In this document: positions 55,979 through 64,000 of the stretch, piece by piece
How positions within the stretch are numbered: position 1 is the first letter of the stretch
How the letters are laid out: each line of letters starts with the position of its first letter
From: Mesorhizobium sp. WSM4311
GTDB lineage: Bacteria > Pseudomonadota > Alphaproteobacteria > Rhizobiales > Rhizobiaceae
Direction: 5' to 3'
NCBI RefSeq assembly: GCF_002295115.1
Contig: NZ_NSFV01000003.1
Coordinates: 1 to 64,000, forward strand
DNA: 64,000 nt
Made by a program: the position numbers and the translations under genes
Notes under the pieces: generated by a model
What the model was told of the DNA's origin: nothing
Seen by the model: the letters and a program-made list of their open reading frames with translations, nothing else
Databases searched by the model: none

Positions 55979-56641
55979 AAATTGGCACGTCTTTCGGATA
56001 TCATCGCGAAGGTCGGCAAGGCCGTTGCCTAGCAAGGCAGGCAAGATGTGCGGGAACCTTCCTGCATAGGGCACGAGAAATCGAAGATCTATACCTGCTT
56101 GCTGAAAGGCATCGCGTGAATAGAGGCTGCGTCCGCCCGGAGCATTGATGTAGCGCTGGCCGCCAAGTGCCTGAACGATGGCGATCACGCGGGCTTGTGC
56201 ACGCAAGGCAGGATCGATGCCGAGGCGGGAGCTGCGTACGACGTCCGGTCTGAACTGAAGCGCATCGGCCGTTAGCCGAAGACCTTCCTCGAGAAAATCT
56301 GTCACGTCACCAAGGGACCCGGTCAGGTGGCCGTTGATCTGCTCTGCCGCTGGCGTCCGCGCTTGGCATGGCAGGCCGAAGAAAGCCAGCCGCTTGTCCA
56401 AGGTGGTTCGGGCATCGTTCGCCCAGCGCAGGTCCTTTATCAGCGCGTCGAAAGGCATCGGCGCAACCGGCAATGTCAGCCAGTGTCCCGGCGTCATTTC
56501 GCAGCGGTGCACCCTTCCCCGGCGCGCAAACTGGACATCGTCGAAAACAACGAAGATGTCGCTCGTGGCCATCAGGCGGAAATAACCCGCATAGGGGAAG
56601 AAGTATGGCTGCATGACAGCAATGGTGAGCTTGTCCGTCAC
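55970..56641 (-). CDS. WbqC-family protein
   Basis: This 223-aa protein starts MTDKLTIAVMQPYFFPYAGY. The motif QPYFFPYAGYF (11-21), the early FVVFDDVQFARRG and the GQRYINAPGG-type region are hallmarks of the WbqC family. These genes occur in O-antigen and other glycan clusters and are thought to act in amino-sugar formation or transfer, but the reaction is not firmly known. The start overlaps the upstream gene stop by 4 bp (ATGA). It is the last gene of a five-gene operon. Confidence 0.9.
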   Translation of the reverse strand: MTDKLTIAVMQPYFFPYAGYFRLMATSDIFVVFDDVQFARRGRVHRCEMTPGHWLTLPVAPMPFDALIKDLRWANDARTTLDKRLAFFGLPCQARTPAAEQINGHLTGSLGDVTDFLEEGLRLTADALQFRPDVVRSSRLGIDPALRAQARVIAIVQALGGQRYINAPGGRSLYSRDAFQQAGIDLRFLVPYAGRFPHILPALLGNGLADLRDDIRKTCQFAK

Positions 56642-57579
56642 TGTGTTTCCCCTTCGCCATAGAAGAGATGAGGCAGGCTTCGAACGTGCCGCTGGAAGGC
56701 TTGCAGAACCGGAGATGCGAATGACGTGTTGCAGAAGGCGTCGAATTCAGCGCGGTCGCACAGGAAGCTGTGACGGTCGAACTGCTCGCGGCGAAGATAA
56801 TGCAGCACCCTGATGTCAGCCGCGTCATGCAGCCCGTGCGCCAGCATCTCGTCCGAGTTCGGGCAGTTGTACTCCGGCCCAAGCGGCAAAGGATCGGCTC
56901 CAACCGTCAGGATCGCCATTGACAGCGCGATCTGGGCAGAAAAGAAGATGGAGGGTGTATCCTTCAAATAGTCCAATACACGCGCCGTCAGCGGGCGGAT
57001 CAACGGCTGAATTGCGGTGAATGCCATCTTGTTGAAGACGACGAAACCATAGTTGAAATACGGCGGGCAGCCACCGAACGCTTCATCCGGCGACTGGGAA
57101 TATCGGAAGGTCAGGGGCGTGTCTGCGAAGCCGAATGCCCCGAGAAGTCGGCGCCACGCCGCGTCATTTTCCGCGCCATTTCTCGAGAATGGCGAGAAAT
57201 GCGCCGGCAGCCCGGCCACGCTAGGACGGTCGGCGTCGCGCATGCTTTGCAGAAGGCCGTCGATAGGCCGCATCAGGCAGGCGTCAGCGTCCACAAGGAT
57301 GATGACGTCGCCGCGTGGCGGTTCGGCATAACGGTCGAAGCCCGAGGAAAAGCCCCGATCGCTGACAGCGTGAGGCACGGGACGCCACGTCACCGGGTAG
57401 GTCGATGACCATCGATTGACGGCACTGATTTCACTGAAGTCGGCATGCCCCCCGACGGAGACCACAATGGGAGCGGCGGCATAGGCGCCGCCGAGACTGG
57501 CTAGCGACAAGGCGGCCAGCTTGACGTTCGAAAAAAACTCCTGTTCGGGCAGGATCGGGATTCGAAATTCGAAAGTCAT
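56638..57579 (-). CDS. Glycosyltransferase-like protein with DxD motif
   Basis: This 313-aa soluble protein starts MTFEFRIPILPEQEFFSNVK. The segment RGDVIILVDADACLMRPIDG with DADA at 97-100 resembles the nucleotide-sugar metal site of GT-A glycosyltransferases, and an N-terminal PIVVSVGGHADF strand pattern fits the fold. FGGCPPYFNYGFVVFNK is the other conserved-looking stretch, as in GT8- or GT2-like enzymes. No exact family is assigned. It lies 11 bp after the propeller protein gene. Confidence 0.7.
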   Translation of the reverse strand: MTFEFRIPILPEQEFFSNVKLAALSLASLGGAYAAAPIVVSVGGHADFSEISAVNRWSSTYPVTWRPVPHAVSDRGFSSGFDRYAEPPRGDVIILVDADACLMRPIDGLLQSMRDADRPSVAGLPAHFSPFSRNGAENDAAWRRLLGAFGFADTPLTFRYSQSPDEAFGGCPPYFNYGFVVFNKMAFTAIQPLIRPLTARVLDYLKDTPSIFFSAQIALSMAILTVGADPLPLGPEYNCPNSDEMLAHGLHDAADIRVLHYLRREQFDRHSFLCDRAEFDAFCNTSFASPVLQAFQRHVRSLPHLFYGEGETQ

Positions 57580-57589
57580 TCGGGCCTGC

Positions 57590-58540
57590 TCAGGTCAAAT
57601 CGCGGGTTGCCCAGCCGATTCCGGCCTCGCCAAACCTGTCGCCATTGTAGAACATCACGTCGCCGGAGGGGCGCTGCATGATGCAGCAATAGGCCTGCAT
57701 CGAGCTGTCGAATTCGCCGGCGGCCGGCGGATTGCTGAAGATCACAGGCTCGGCTCCACCGACGGTTCCGTTCCGGGCGTCCATGCCACGGGAAAACAGT
57801 CGGTAAGCTTCTTTGCCGCTGGCGCGAAAGTCCCGCCCGCGCCTGCTGTACCACAGGCGCATGCCATCAGCCTCATGTGTGATCCAGGGACGCGTCTGGC
57901 TGATACCGTCATCAAGATCGTCGCACAGGACGACGCTCGAGCCCGTTTCCCACAGCATGCCATCTGGTGAAAAACAGGTGCGAAGGACGTAGTCCGGCTC
58001 CAGCATACCCTTGGTCTCGGTCCAGCCGACACCGCTGGTGTACCACATGCGATAGCCGCCCTCGACCGCACTGACAAAGGGCGTCGAAACGAAATAGGGA
58101 TCAGCCGGGCTGATGCTACGGATCGGCCCGGCAAATGCTCTCTCGAAACTCAGCCCATCATCACTGACAGCGAGCCCGATCGCTGTCTGGGAGCGGACGT
58201 CGAGACGGGGATAGATACCGGAATAGTAGAGATGCACGCGCCCGCCGATCATCAGCGCACAAGACGGCCCCAGCCCGGTGCAGTCGAAACTCCCTGGCGG
58301 GCCCCACTCCAGGAGTGGATCGAGATGCTCGTCCAACACACCCATGCCGTCTTCCGGGTCGACATCGACGGCCAGAATGGATGACCGGTTGTCGCTGCTG
58401 CGCCCGGCGAAATAGATGCGCCAAAGCCGGGGCGAAAGTGCAAGGACCGTTGGGGACTGTGCGTGACTGGCCCACCACCCTTGTCCCGCCTTTACCGACA
58501 GCAATCCCCGCCGGGTCCATTTCCTCTGACGGTCGGGCAT
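57590..58540 (-). CDS. Five-bladed beta-propeller glycosidase-like protein
   Basis: The start at MPDRQRKWTRRGLLSVKAGQ (ATG 58538-58540), overlapping the previous stop, gives 316 aa. Repeated segments such as LWRIYFAGRSSDNRS, VHLYYSGIYPRLDVRSQ, YRMWYTSGVGW and MRLWYSRRGRDF are typical blades of the GH43/GH32/GH130-like propeller superfamily. There is no signal peptide, so it is cytoplasmic, unlike most degradative members. Role inside a biosynthetic operon is unclear; it may be a phosphorylase-like or binding protein. Confidence 0.72.
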   Translation of the reverse strand: MPDRQRKWTRRGLLSVKAGQGWWASHAQSPTVLALSPRLWRIYFAGRSSDNRSSILAVDVDPEDGMGVLDEHLDPLLEWGPPGSFDCTGLGPSCALMIGGRVHLYYSGIYPRLDVRSQTAIGLAVSDDGLSFERAFAGPIRSISPADPYFVSTPFVSAVEGGYRMWYTSGVGWTETKGMLEPDYVLRTCFSPDGMLWETGSSVVLCDDLDDGISQTRPWITHEADGMRLWYSRRGRDFRASGKEAYRLFSRGMDARNGTVGGAEPVIFSNPPAAGEFDSSMQAYCCIMQRPSGDVMFYNGDRFGEAGIGWATRDLT

Positions 58541-59208
58541 CAGCGGAACTTCATCGACTTGATACGGGCGCTGGAATAAGGCTTCGGCAGATCCGCGGGA
58601 TGACGAACCACACTGTTGGGCGGCACATCGCGCCGGATCATGCAACGGGACTCGATGTAGCTTCCCGCGCCGATCGTGATGCCGTTGTCGACGCCGACCT
58701 GGCCACCGATCAGGCTGCACGTACCGACACGGACACCACTCGCTAATCCCACCAGCGACGACACGAAGCAGAAGTCTTCGATGATGGAGTGATGACCCAC
58801 ATGGCTGCCGCTCCAGATGATGATACCCTCGCCGAGGCGAACAAACGGCTGCAGCGTGCAGTTTTCCAGAATGAAGCAGTTGTCGCCAACCGTCTCCGCC
58901 ATATTGTGGGTCGAGGGATGGATAAACCGCGCAAAGGCGTATCCGCGCGCCCTGCCCTCCCTGTGCCTGTTCTTGCGGAACTCGTTGAGATTCTGGTAGC
59001 TGAGCGGACCGAGCAGCTTGACGGCATCAGGCGGGAAGCGCTCCTCAAGCCTTTCCCAGGCGACCACGGGAAGGCCCTTGAACTCGGCTTGCGTGAGGAA
59101 GGCTTCGTCGACGGTGAACCCAACGACACGATCCTCGCCGAATCTGTCGAGATAGGCCTTGGCAACTTCGGCGAGCTGCCCTGCCCCAAAAATCACCACG
59201 TCCGCCAT
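58540..59208 (-). CDS. NeuD-type sugar O-acyltransferase (left-handed beta-helix)
   Basis: This 222-aa protein starts MADVVIFGAGQLAEVAKAYL. The N-terminal domain (GAGQLAEVA, 8-16) binds a nucleotide-sugar-like group, and the C-terminal hexapeptide repeats (about 105-200, for example VGDNCFILENCTLQPFVRLG and VRVGTCSLIGGQVGVDNGIT) form the beta-helix that binds acetyl-CoA. This is the NeuD/PglD-like family that acetylates amino sugars. Its stop overlaps the next gene's start (TGATG). Confidence 0.85.
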   Translation of the reverse strand: MADVVIFGAGQLAEVAKAYLDRFGEDRVVGFTVDEAFLTQAEFKGLPVVAWERLEERFPPDAVKLLGPLSYQNLNEFRKNRHREGRARGYAFARFIHPSTHNMAETVGDNCFILENCTLQPFVRLGEGIIIWSGSHVGHHSIIEDFCFVSSLVGLASGVRVGTCSLIGGQVGVDNGITIGAGSYIESRCMIRRDVPPNSVVRHPADLPKPYSSARIKSMKFR

Positions 59209-59267
59209 GCCGCCCCCGCGCCCTACCTTGCATCCCTGGTCTACTCGTCATCACCGTGGATGTCCGG

Positions 59268-59900
59268 CTATTCGGCAGCCTTGTAGACGTAAACAGTGTA
59301 TTCGTAGAGTCCGTAGTCGGCGCGGATAAGGTGATGGCGCGACAATTGACTGACGACGAAGCGGCCAATCTGGTCATAGGGCACGTGAAAGAGATCCTCG
59401 CGCTCCCAGTCGACGTGTTTCGACATCAGGTTGAAGGCCATTCCCTTGCGAGCATGCGGGAACATTTTTGCCAGCAATCCAGTCATGGCATCGAACATCG
59501 TCTCGTAGGCAATGCCGCAACGCTCCGTGAAGACACCGTTCATGATGATGTAGTCGGCCTCGGGCACAGCCGCCCCGTCCTGCATCACGTCCAGGCAATC
59601 AAAGGCCACGCCGGGATACTTGCGCCGGCACAGGTCAACGAACCGCGCCGACAGATCGAGCCCCCGGTAGTGCACCTTGCGATCAGTCTGGCGCAAATAG
59701 TCGAGGAAATGACCAGCGCCGCAGCCGAAGTCGAGCAGGTCGATCGGGTCGCGCTCGCGCACCGCCTCTGCCATGACGCGATAACGCGTCGCCGCCCCTT
59801 CGGCATCGGGCCAGTCGACTCCTTTACATGTGTCTCCGTGCCGCGCCAAACACGCCTCATAGTGCGCAACAAGCGCGCTGTACGGACCAATATCAGTCAA
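59268..59900 (-). CDS. SAM-dependent methyltransferase, class I
   Basis: This 210-aa enzyme opens with TTG at 59900 and MTDIGPYSALVAHYEACLAR. SAM motif I is LLDFGCGAGHFLDYL (55-69), followed by YRGLDLSARFVDLCR and DYIIMNGVFTER. It is the first gene of the minus-strand operon 59900-55970 and diverges from the radical SAM gene. It may methylate the glycan or its precursor; the acceptor is unknown. Confidence 0.85.
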   Translation of the reverse strand: MTDIGPYSALVAHYEACLARHGDTCKGVDWPDAEGAATRYRVMAEAVRERDPIDLLDFGCGAGHFLDYLRQTDRKVHYRGLDLSARFVDLCRRKYPGVAFDCLDVMQDGAAVPEADYIIMNGVFTERCGIAYETMFDAMTGLLAKMFPHARKGMAFNLMSKHVDWEREDLFHVPYDQIGRFVVSQLSRHHLIRADYGLYEYTVYVYKAAE

Positions 59901-60011
59901 TTGTAATATCTCATGGAATTGCCGTATACGTTCGACATGGCCCTGTATACCACGCCATCAACGACGTGAAACGCTGCCCCCCAGTAACTCCGGTCAGATC
60001 GGCTCAACACG

Positions 60012-61685
60012 ATGCGCAGTTCGCACCTCCCTTCGCCGCGCCGGCTTCGGATTTGTCTCATCAATCCGCGCTTCCATCCCTCCATCTGGACCCGCGATGA
60101 GGTTCTCGCCATTCTACCCGGCGGCAAGCGCAGTTGGATCGTGACGGGCTCCTTGCCGGCACTGGCGGCCCTTGCTCCAGAGCATTGCGATGTCGTCCTG
60201 GTCGACGAGAACGTCGAGGACATCGATTTCGAGCACCTCGGCGACTTCGACATCGTTGGCGTGACCGGCATGATCGTGCAGCGTGAGCGCATGTTCGAAA
60301 TCCTCGATCGGCTCCGCGATCTTCCGGTTACCGCAGTGGTGGGCGGTCCCTATGTCTCGGTATCGGAACCGGAATTTGTCGATCGTTGTGACGTGCGCTT
60401 CATCGGCGAAGCCGAGGAGACATGGCCACGCTTCCTGACGGCTTTCGCCCTGGGCGAGTCAGTGCATCGGCGTTACGAGCAAGACGCGAAAACGAACATG
60501 GAGACCGTGCCGACGCCGCGATACGACCTGCTGAAATCCGGACGCTACATGGTGGCATCGCTGCAGTTCTCGCGAGGGTGTCCCTTCCTGTGCGAATTCT
60601 GCGACATCATAACCATCTTCGGTCGCCGCCCACGCCTCAAGTTGCCCGCGCAAATGATCCTCGAATGCGAGGCGATCGTGAAAGCCGGATTCAGCACCTG
60701 CTTCCTGGTCGACGACAATTTTATCGGCAACAAGGCCAAGGCCAAGGAGTTGCTGCGCGTCCTGATCGATTGGCAGCAGGCAAACAACTATCCGCTGGTC
60801 TTCTCCACCGAGGCCAGCATCAATCTGGCCGACGATGAGGAAATGCTCGATCTGATGCGGCTGGCCAACTTCCGCCAGGTCTTTGTCGGGATCGAATCGC
60901 CCCGCGCCTCGTCATTGGCAGAAACCAGGAAGGTTCAAAACGTCCGCGGCGACTCCATGATCGAGAAGTTGCAACGCATTCGCGGCGCGGGACTGGTGAT
61001 TCAGGCCGGCTTCATCGTTGGATTCGATGCCGATGACGAAGCGATCTTCGACGAGCAGTTCGCGTTCATTCAGCAAAGCGGCATCGCACCGGTTACCGTA
61101 AGCATCCTGTGCCCGATCCCGACGACTCCACTTTACGACCGGCTGAGGACCGAAGGCCGGCTGGATCTCAGTGACCCTCATGTCAGTTTTCATCCCAAGA
61201 ACATGACGCGCGAAGTCCTCAAGGCCGGCTACGACAAGTTGGTGCGGCGTCTGTATGAGCCGGATGCCTATTTCGATCGCCTGGTCGACGGGTATGCCGG
61301 ATCGCCGGGCTTCCGTCGCAGCCGGGCCGCCCAGGCGATGTTGGTTGGAAGAGAGCGTTCCGGCATGGGCCGGCTCGCAGAACTGGCTGCGGCCGCTCTG
61401 ACGGCCACCCGTCTTCTTGGAACCCTGATTGCCAAGCGACAGGCCATATCGCTTGGCAGCGCCTATGTCAGGCATTGGCGCCGCAATCGTCGTCTCTGTG
61501 GCCGTGAGGCGATACCATTCGGCAGCTTCGTGTTTCTTTGCATCGAGCATTGGCATTGCTACGTTATCTCGCAGACCAGCATCTGGTTCCAGATCGGCAG
61601 CAGCCGGCCCGAAACGATGCGGCCATTGCCCGCCAATGAAGATCTTTACCTGCCCAAGATTGCCGACGGTCGCAAAGCTTCATGA
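60012..61685 (+). CDS. B12-binding-domain-type radical SAM enzyme
   Basis: This 557-aa protein has an N-terminal Rossmann-like cobalamin-type domain (LRICLINPRF to FIGEAEETW, about 12-138) and a radical SAM barrel with the [4Fe-4S] cysteines Cys190, Cys194 and Cys197 in RGCPFLCEFCDI. The usual cobalamin His motif DxHxxG is not seen, so B12 may not be bound through His. A C-terminal DUF4070-like helical tail follows. It overlaps the aminotransferase start by 4 bp. The start is the ATG at 60012; a few residues later no better start is seen. Confidence 0.9.
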   Translation: MRSSHLPSPRRLRICLINPRFHPSIWTRDEVLAILPGGKRSWIVTGSLPALAALAPEHCDVVLVDENVEDIDFEHLGDFDIVGVTGMIVQRERMFEILDRLRDLPVTAVVGGPYVSVSEPEFVDRCDVRFIGEAEETWPRFLTAFALGESVHRRYEQDAKTNMETVPTPRYDLLKSGRYMVASLQFSRGCPFLCEFCDIITIFGRRPRLKLPAQMILECEAIVKAGFSTCFLVDDNFIGNKAKAKELLRVLIDWQQANNYPLVFSTEASINLADDEEMLDLMRLANFRQVFVGIESPRASSLAETRKVQNVRGDSMIEKLQRIRGAGLVIQAGFIVGFDADDEAIFDEQFAFIQQSGIAPVTVSILCPIPTTPLYDRLRTEGRLDLSDPHVSFHPKNMTREVLKAGYDKLVRRLYEPDAYFDRLVDGYAGSPGFRRSRAAQAMLVGRERSGMGRLAELAAAALTATRLLGTLIAKRQAISLGSAYVRHWRRNRRLCGREAIPFGSFVFLCIEHWHCYVISQTSIWFQIGSSRPETMRPLPANEDLYLPKIADGRKAS

Positions 61686-62809
61686 CGGGCAGACTATGGG
61701 ATGCCGATCCCGATCCAGCGCCTGATGTCCCGGTCGCCCGCCCGCGCCTGCCAACGACGGACGACATCCTGCCCTATCTGCGCGAGATCGACGCGAACCG
61801 CTGGTACAGCAACAACGGTCCGCTAAATCAGCGCTTCCAGGAAGCTCTCAGGGCACGGATCGCGGTGGGTCATGTCGTGTGCCTGGCAAACGCAACGCTG
61901 GGGTTGGCGCTGGCGCTGATGGCGCAGAAACCGGCGAACGGCAGTCTCTGCATGATGCCGTCCTGGACCTTCGCCGCCAGCGCGCATGCGGCGGTCCTCG
62001 CAGGGCTCGTTCCCTGGCTTGTCGACGTCGACCTCGACACCCAGCAATTGTTGCCAGAGGCGGCGATGCAACTCCTCAGTCAGGCTCCTGGCAAGGTCGG
62101 TGCCGTCATGCCGGTCATGCCATTCGGTGGCCCGATGGATGCCGCGAACTGGGATCGGTTCAAGAGCGATACCGGTCTTGCCGTGGCAATCGACGCGGCC
62201 GCGGCCTTCGATTCACTGACGCCATCGCGGGTTCCGGCAGTCGTCAGCCTGCATGCCACCAAGGCACTCGGCGTTGGCGAAGGTTGCTTCATCGCGTCCG
62301 ATGACGGCGCTCTGATCGACGAAATTGTGAAGAGGGCCAATTTTGGTTTTGCAAATTCGCGCGAGGCGGCATCGCCGGGGTTGAATGGCAAGCTCAATGA
62401 GTACAGCGCGGCCGTCGGCCTCGCCGCACTGGACGGTTGGGCACTTACGCGTGCCGCCTACCAGCGTGTTGCCAGAGGCTATTGCCGCTCGTTTGATTCG
62501 GCTTCCGGGTTGAACGTGCAGGATGGATTCGGCGAACGCTGGATATCCTCCACCGTTACCGTTGGCCTGCCGTCGGGTTCGATGGAAAGGGCGCTCATGG
62601 TGCTGACGCAAGCCGGTATCGGTGTCCGTCGATGGTGGGGCGGCGGCCTGCATCGGCACACAGCCTTCGAACATTTTCCCAGAGTACCACTGCCGGCCAC
62701 CGAGGCGCTTGTTGCGACTCAACTGGGCCTGCCTTGCTGGACAGATCTTCCGGATGAAGCAATCTCGCGTATCTGCTCCATTCTCATCGACGCGCTGACA
62801 GCGGGCTGA
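61682..62809 (+). CDS. DegT/DnrJ/EryC1/StrS-family aminotransferase
   Basis: This PLP aminotransferase of 375 aa makes amino sugars from keto-sugars. The PLP lysine is Lys194 in SLHATKALGVGEGCFI, Asp171 in AIDAAAAFDS contacts the cofactor, and NATLGLALALMA and MPSWTFAASAHA match the substrate loops. It is translationally coupled to the radical SAM gene (ATGA). Together with the NeuD-like and WbqC genes it points to an amino-sugar product. Confidence 0.9.
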   Translation: MTGRLWDADPDPAPDVPVARPRLPTTDDILPYLREIDANRWYSNNGPLNQRFQEALRARIAVGHVVCLANATLGLALALMAQKPANGSLCMMPSWTFAASAHAAVLAGLVPWLVDVDLDTQQLLPEAAMQLLSQAPGKVGAVMPVMPFGGPMDAANWDRFKSDTGLAVAIDAAAAFDSLTPSRVPAVVSLHATKALGVGEGCFIASDDGALIDEIVKRANFGFANSREAASPGLNGKLNEYSAAVGLAALDGWALTRAAYQRVARGYCRSFDSASGLNVQDGFGERWISSTVTVGLPSGSMERALMVLTQAGIGVRRWWGGGLHRHTAFEHFPRVPLPATEALVATQLGLPCWTDLPDEAISRICSILIDALTAG

Positions 62810-62836
62810 CGCAATATCTTAAGTGGGCTTACAACA

Positions 62837-62863
62837 AAAACGGCCCACGCGAAGGGCCGTTTT
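62837..62863. terminator. Bidirectional terminator after the aminotransferase
   Basis: A perfect 10-bp stem (AAAACGGCCC 62837-62846 with GGGCCGTTTT 62854-62863) with a 7-nt loop lies 27 bp after the aminotransferase stop. Runs of A and T on both sides allow it to end the exported-protein transcript from the other strand too. Confidence 0.88.
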
Positions 62864-63038
62864 GTGGCCGGACAGACAGTTGGCGACCGCCAGCACCCGG
62901 CCCTACGACCGATTGAAATTGTGCTGGTCGCCGCCGTCGAATCGGTATGGCCGAACACGTCGACGGTCGTCTGGCGGAACTTCTTCAGGACCAACCGCAA
63001 CCGAATTCAGCGCCGACATGCATTGGCCTGGCCGGCCG

Positions 63039-63647
63039 CTACATCGGCCCAGGCATCATCTTGGTCGGCTTCTCCAGCATCGGAAAATCGGCCTTGTTGC
63101 ATTTCACGTTCGGATTCGTCGGACTGAACATGCCGTTCGGATTGTCCCTGAACAGCCAGGCGTGAAGATCGTAGTGGACGAACTCCCTCGGGATGAGCGG
63201 GTAGTGTCCCTCCATCGGGCCCATGAATTTCTGGCCAAACAGTGTGGGAGCCTCCTTGGTGTCCGGTGTCAACGGCACCAGCCATTCCACGCCGACCAAC
63301 TTCAGGCCTTTCTTGGTCGGCTCGTAGATCAGCACGTTGGGCTTCATCGGGTCGAGCTTCTGGCCGACGCTTGGGACGTTGACGAAATGGACGCCCATGG
63401 CGCCTTTTGGGTAATCCATCGAGCCCGGTATCTTTTCGCCACTGTAGAAGACGCAGCCGACCGTCGACAGATAGAGGTCGCGGACAGCTGCGGTGTAGTC
63501 TTCATACTTGGCCAAAGATTTCTTCAAGGCTTCGATGTCGGCCTTGTTGGCGTCCTCGGCCCGAGCCGTAGTGACGCCCAACCATGCGCCAAGGAGACCT
63601 GTCAAAGCGAGGACGCCGCAGCGCCCAAGGCTGGCTGTTCTTGTCAT
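63039..63647 (-). CDS. Exported protein of unknown function, 202 aa
   Basis: The start at MTRTASLGRCGVLALTGLLG (ATG 63645-63647; GGAGGAATGC ribosome-binding site) includes a signal peptide ending near ARAEDANK; the longer frame from 63767 is not used. The mature part carries LYLSTVGCVFYSGEKIPG, VGVEWLVPLTPDTKEAP and FVHYDLHAWLFRDNPNGMFS. His residues and Cys suggest a possible metal or disulfide site. It resembles conserved periplasmic hypotheticals but no family is assigned. Confidence 0.75.
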   Translation of the reverse strand: MTRTASLGRCGVLALTGLLGAWLGVTTARAEDANKADIEALKKSLAKYEDYTAAVRDLYLSTVGCVFYSGEKIPGSMDYPKGAMGVHFVNVPSVGQKLDPMKPNVLIYEPTKKGLKLVGVEWLVPLTPDTKEAPTLFGQKFMGPMEGHYPLIPREFVHYDLHAWLFRDNPNGMFSPTNPNVKCNKADFPMLEKPTKMMPGPM

Positions 63648-63849
63648 GCATTCCTCCCAGATTTCTGATCTGGCCGTGCAAGACCGAGGCAGGAAAAAAT
63701 GCTGATCGCGCGGCCAGTAGTACCGCCTCATCCCCTCCGGAACAGCGACAATACTATTCCTTTCCACGGCTGCGGGGAACTTGTTATTTAGAACTAGCTA
63801 ATACGCCGGCGTACCAATCCGAAAGAGCGCAGGACGTCCGCTTAAACAG

Positions 63850-63875
63850 AAACGGCCCCCATGTGGGGGCCGTTT
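63850..63875 (-). terminator. Terminator of the OmpA-family gene
   Basis: A perfect 12-bp stem (63850-63861 with 63864-63875) with a 2-nt loop lies 24 bp after the OmpA-family stop, followed on the minus strand by TTTCTGTTT. Confidence 0.82.
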
Positions 63876-63899
63876 CGCATTCGCTTGCCGAACAGATCG

Positions 63900-64000
63900 T
63901 CAGGTGAGCGGCGACAGCTGGATCTCGACGCGACGGTTCTGCTCGCGGCCGGCGGCGGTCGCATTGGAAGCGATCGGCCGCGTCTTGCCGAAACCGGTGA
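63900..64000 (-). CDS. OmpA-family protein, C-terminal end (window edge)
   Basis: Only the last 32 codons are present. They read [20 protein letters not shown] and then [11 protein letters not shown], which is the peptidoglycan-binding end of an OmpA-like domain (conserved N..NRRVEI pattern). The stop TGA is at 63900-63902. The remainder lies beyond the window. Confidence 0.85.
   Translation of the reverse strand, partial: TGFGKTRPIASNATAAGREQNRRVEIQLSPLT

Overview
The window looks like chromosomal DNA of a GC-rich alphaproteobacterium of the Rhizobiales, most likely Mesorhizobium or a close relative. The reasons are the size and sequence of RpoB (1378 aa) and RpoC (1398 aa), the tufA/tufB arrangement, a BA14K-family protein, and polyamine-type ABC, LysR, TetR and IclR genes typical of rhizobia. 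The genus is inferred; no database search was run.

Region 1 (1-27.4 kb) is the translation and transcription core, nearly all on the minus strand. In transcription order it holds tRNA-Tyr, tRNA-Gly, tuf copy 2, tRNA-Trp, secE, nusG, rplK, rplA, rplJ, rplL, rpoB, rpoC and then, after a 4-kb interruption, rpsL, rpsG, fusA and tuf copy 1 (cut by the window start). Hairpins lie between rplL and rpoB, between rpoB and rpoC, after rpoC and after tuf2. Inserted accessory genes include a PLP enzyme, a sugar dehydrogenase, an O-methyltransferase, a truncated hemoglobin, an internally deleted pseudogene, a duplicated ClpP-fold exported protein, an EamA transporter and two small stress or envelope proteins.

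Region 2 (27.6-35.8 kb) holds rlmB, the glyoxylate operon gcl-hyi-glxR with a divergent IclR regulator and a candidate operator, a small lipoprotein, two small exported proteins (BA14K type and a His-rich one) that share a duplicated 5' leader, a 7-bp tandem repeat array, a 55-aa membrane protein and tRNA-Thr.

Region 3 (35.7-41.9 kb) is a putative 6-kb island. A 39-bp exact copy of the 3' part of tRNA-Thr lies at 41829-41867. Between the two copies are two LysR regulators and NAD(P)-binding and hydrolase genes, with no integrase.

Region 4 (42-51.5 kb) is a polyamine-type ABC transporter locus. One operon encodes a binding protein, two permeases, an ATPase and a metallo-beta-lactamase-fold hydrolase. 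The facing operon encodes a second binding protein, an amidase and a TetR regulator. A second TetR gene is divergent from the transporter. Together they suggest uptake and hydrolysis of an amide or polyamine-like compound.

Region 5 (51.6-62.8 kb) contains a UDP-sugar epimerase/decarboxylase-like gene, NAD kinase, a DEAD-box helicase and then a compact divergent cluster. On the minus strand it has a methyltransferase, a NeuD-like acyltransferase, a beta-propeller glycosidase-like protein, a DxD glycosyltransferase-like protein and a WbqC-family protein; on the plus strand, a radical SAM enzyme and a DegT/StrS aminotransferase. I regard this as the best candidate for an undescribed system, probably making a modified amino-sugar glycan or glycoconjugate. 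The window closes with an exported protein of unknown function and the C-terminus of an OmpA-family protein.
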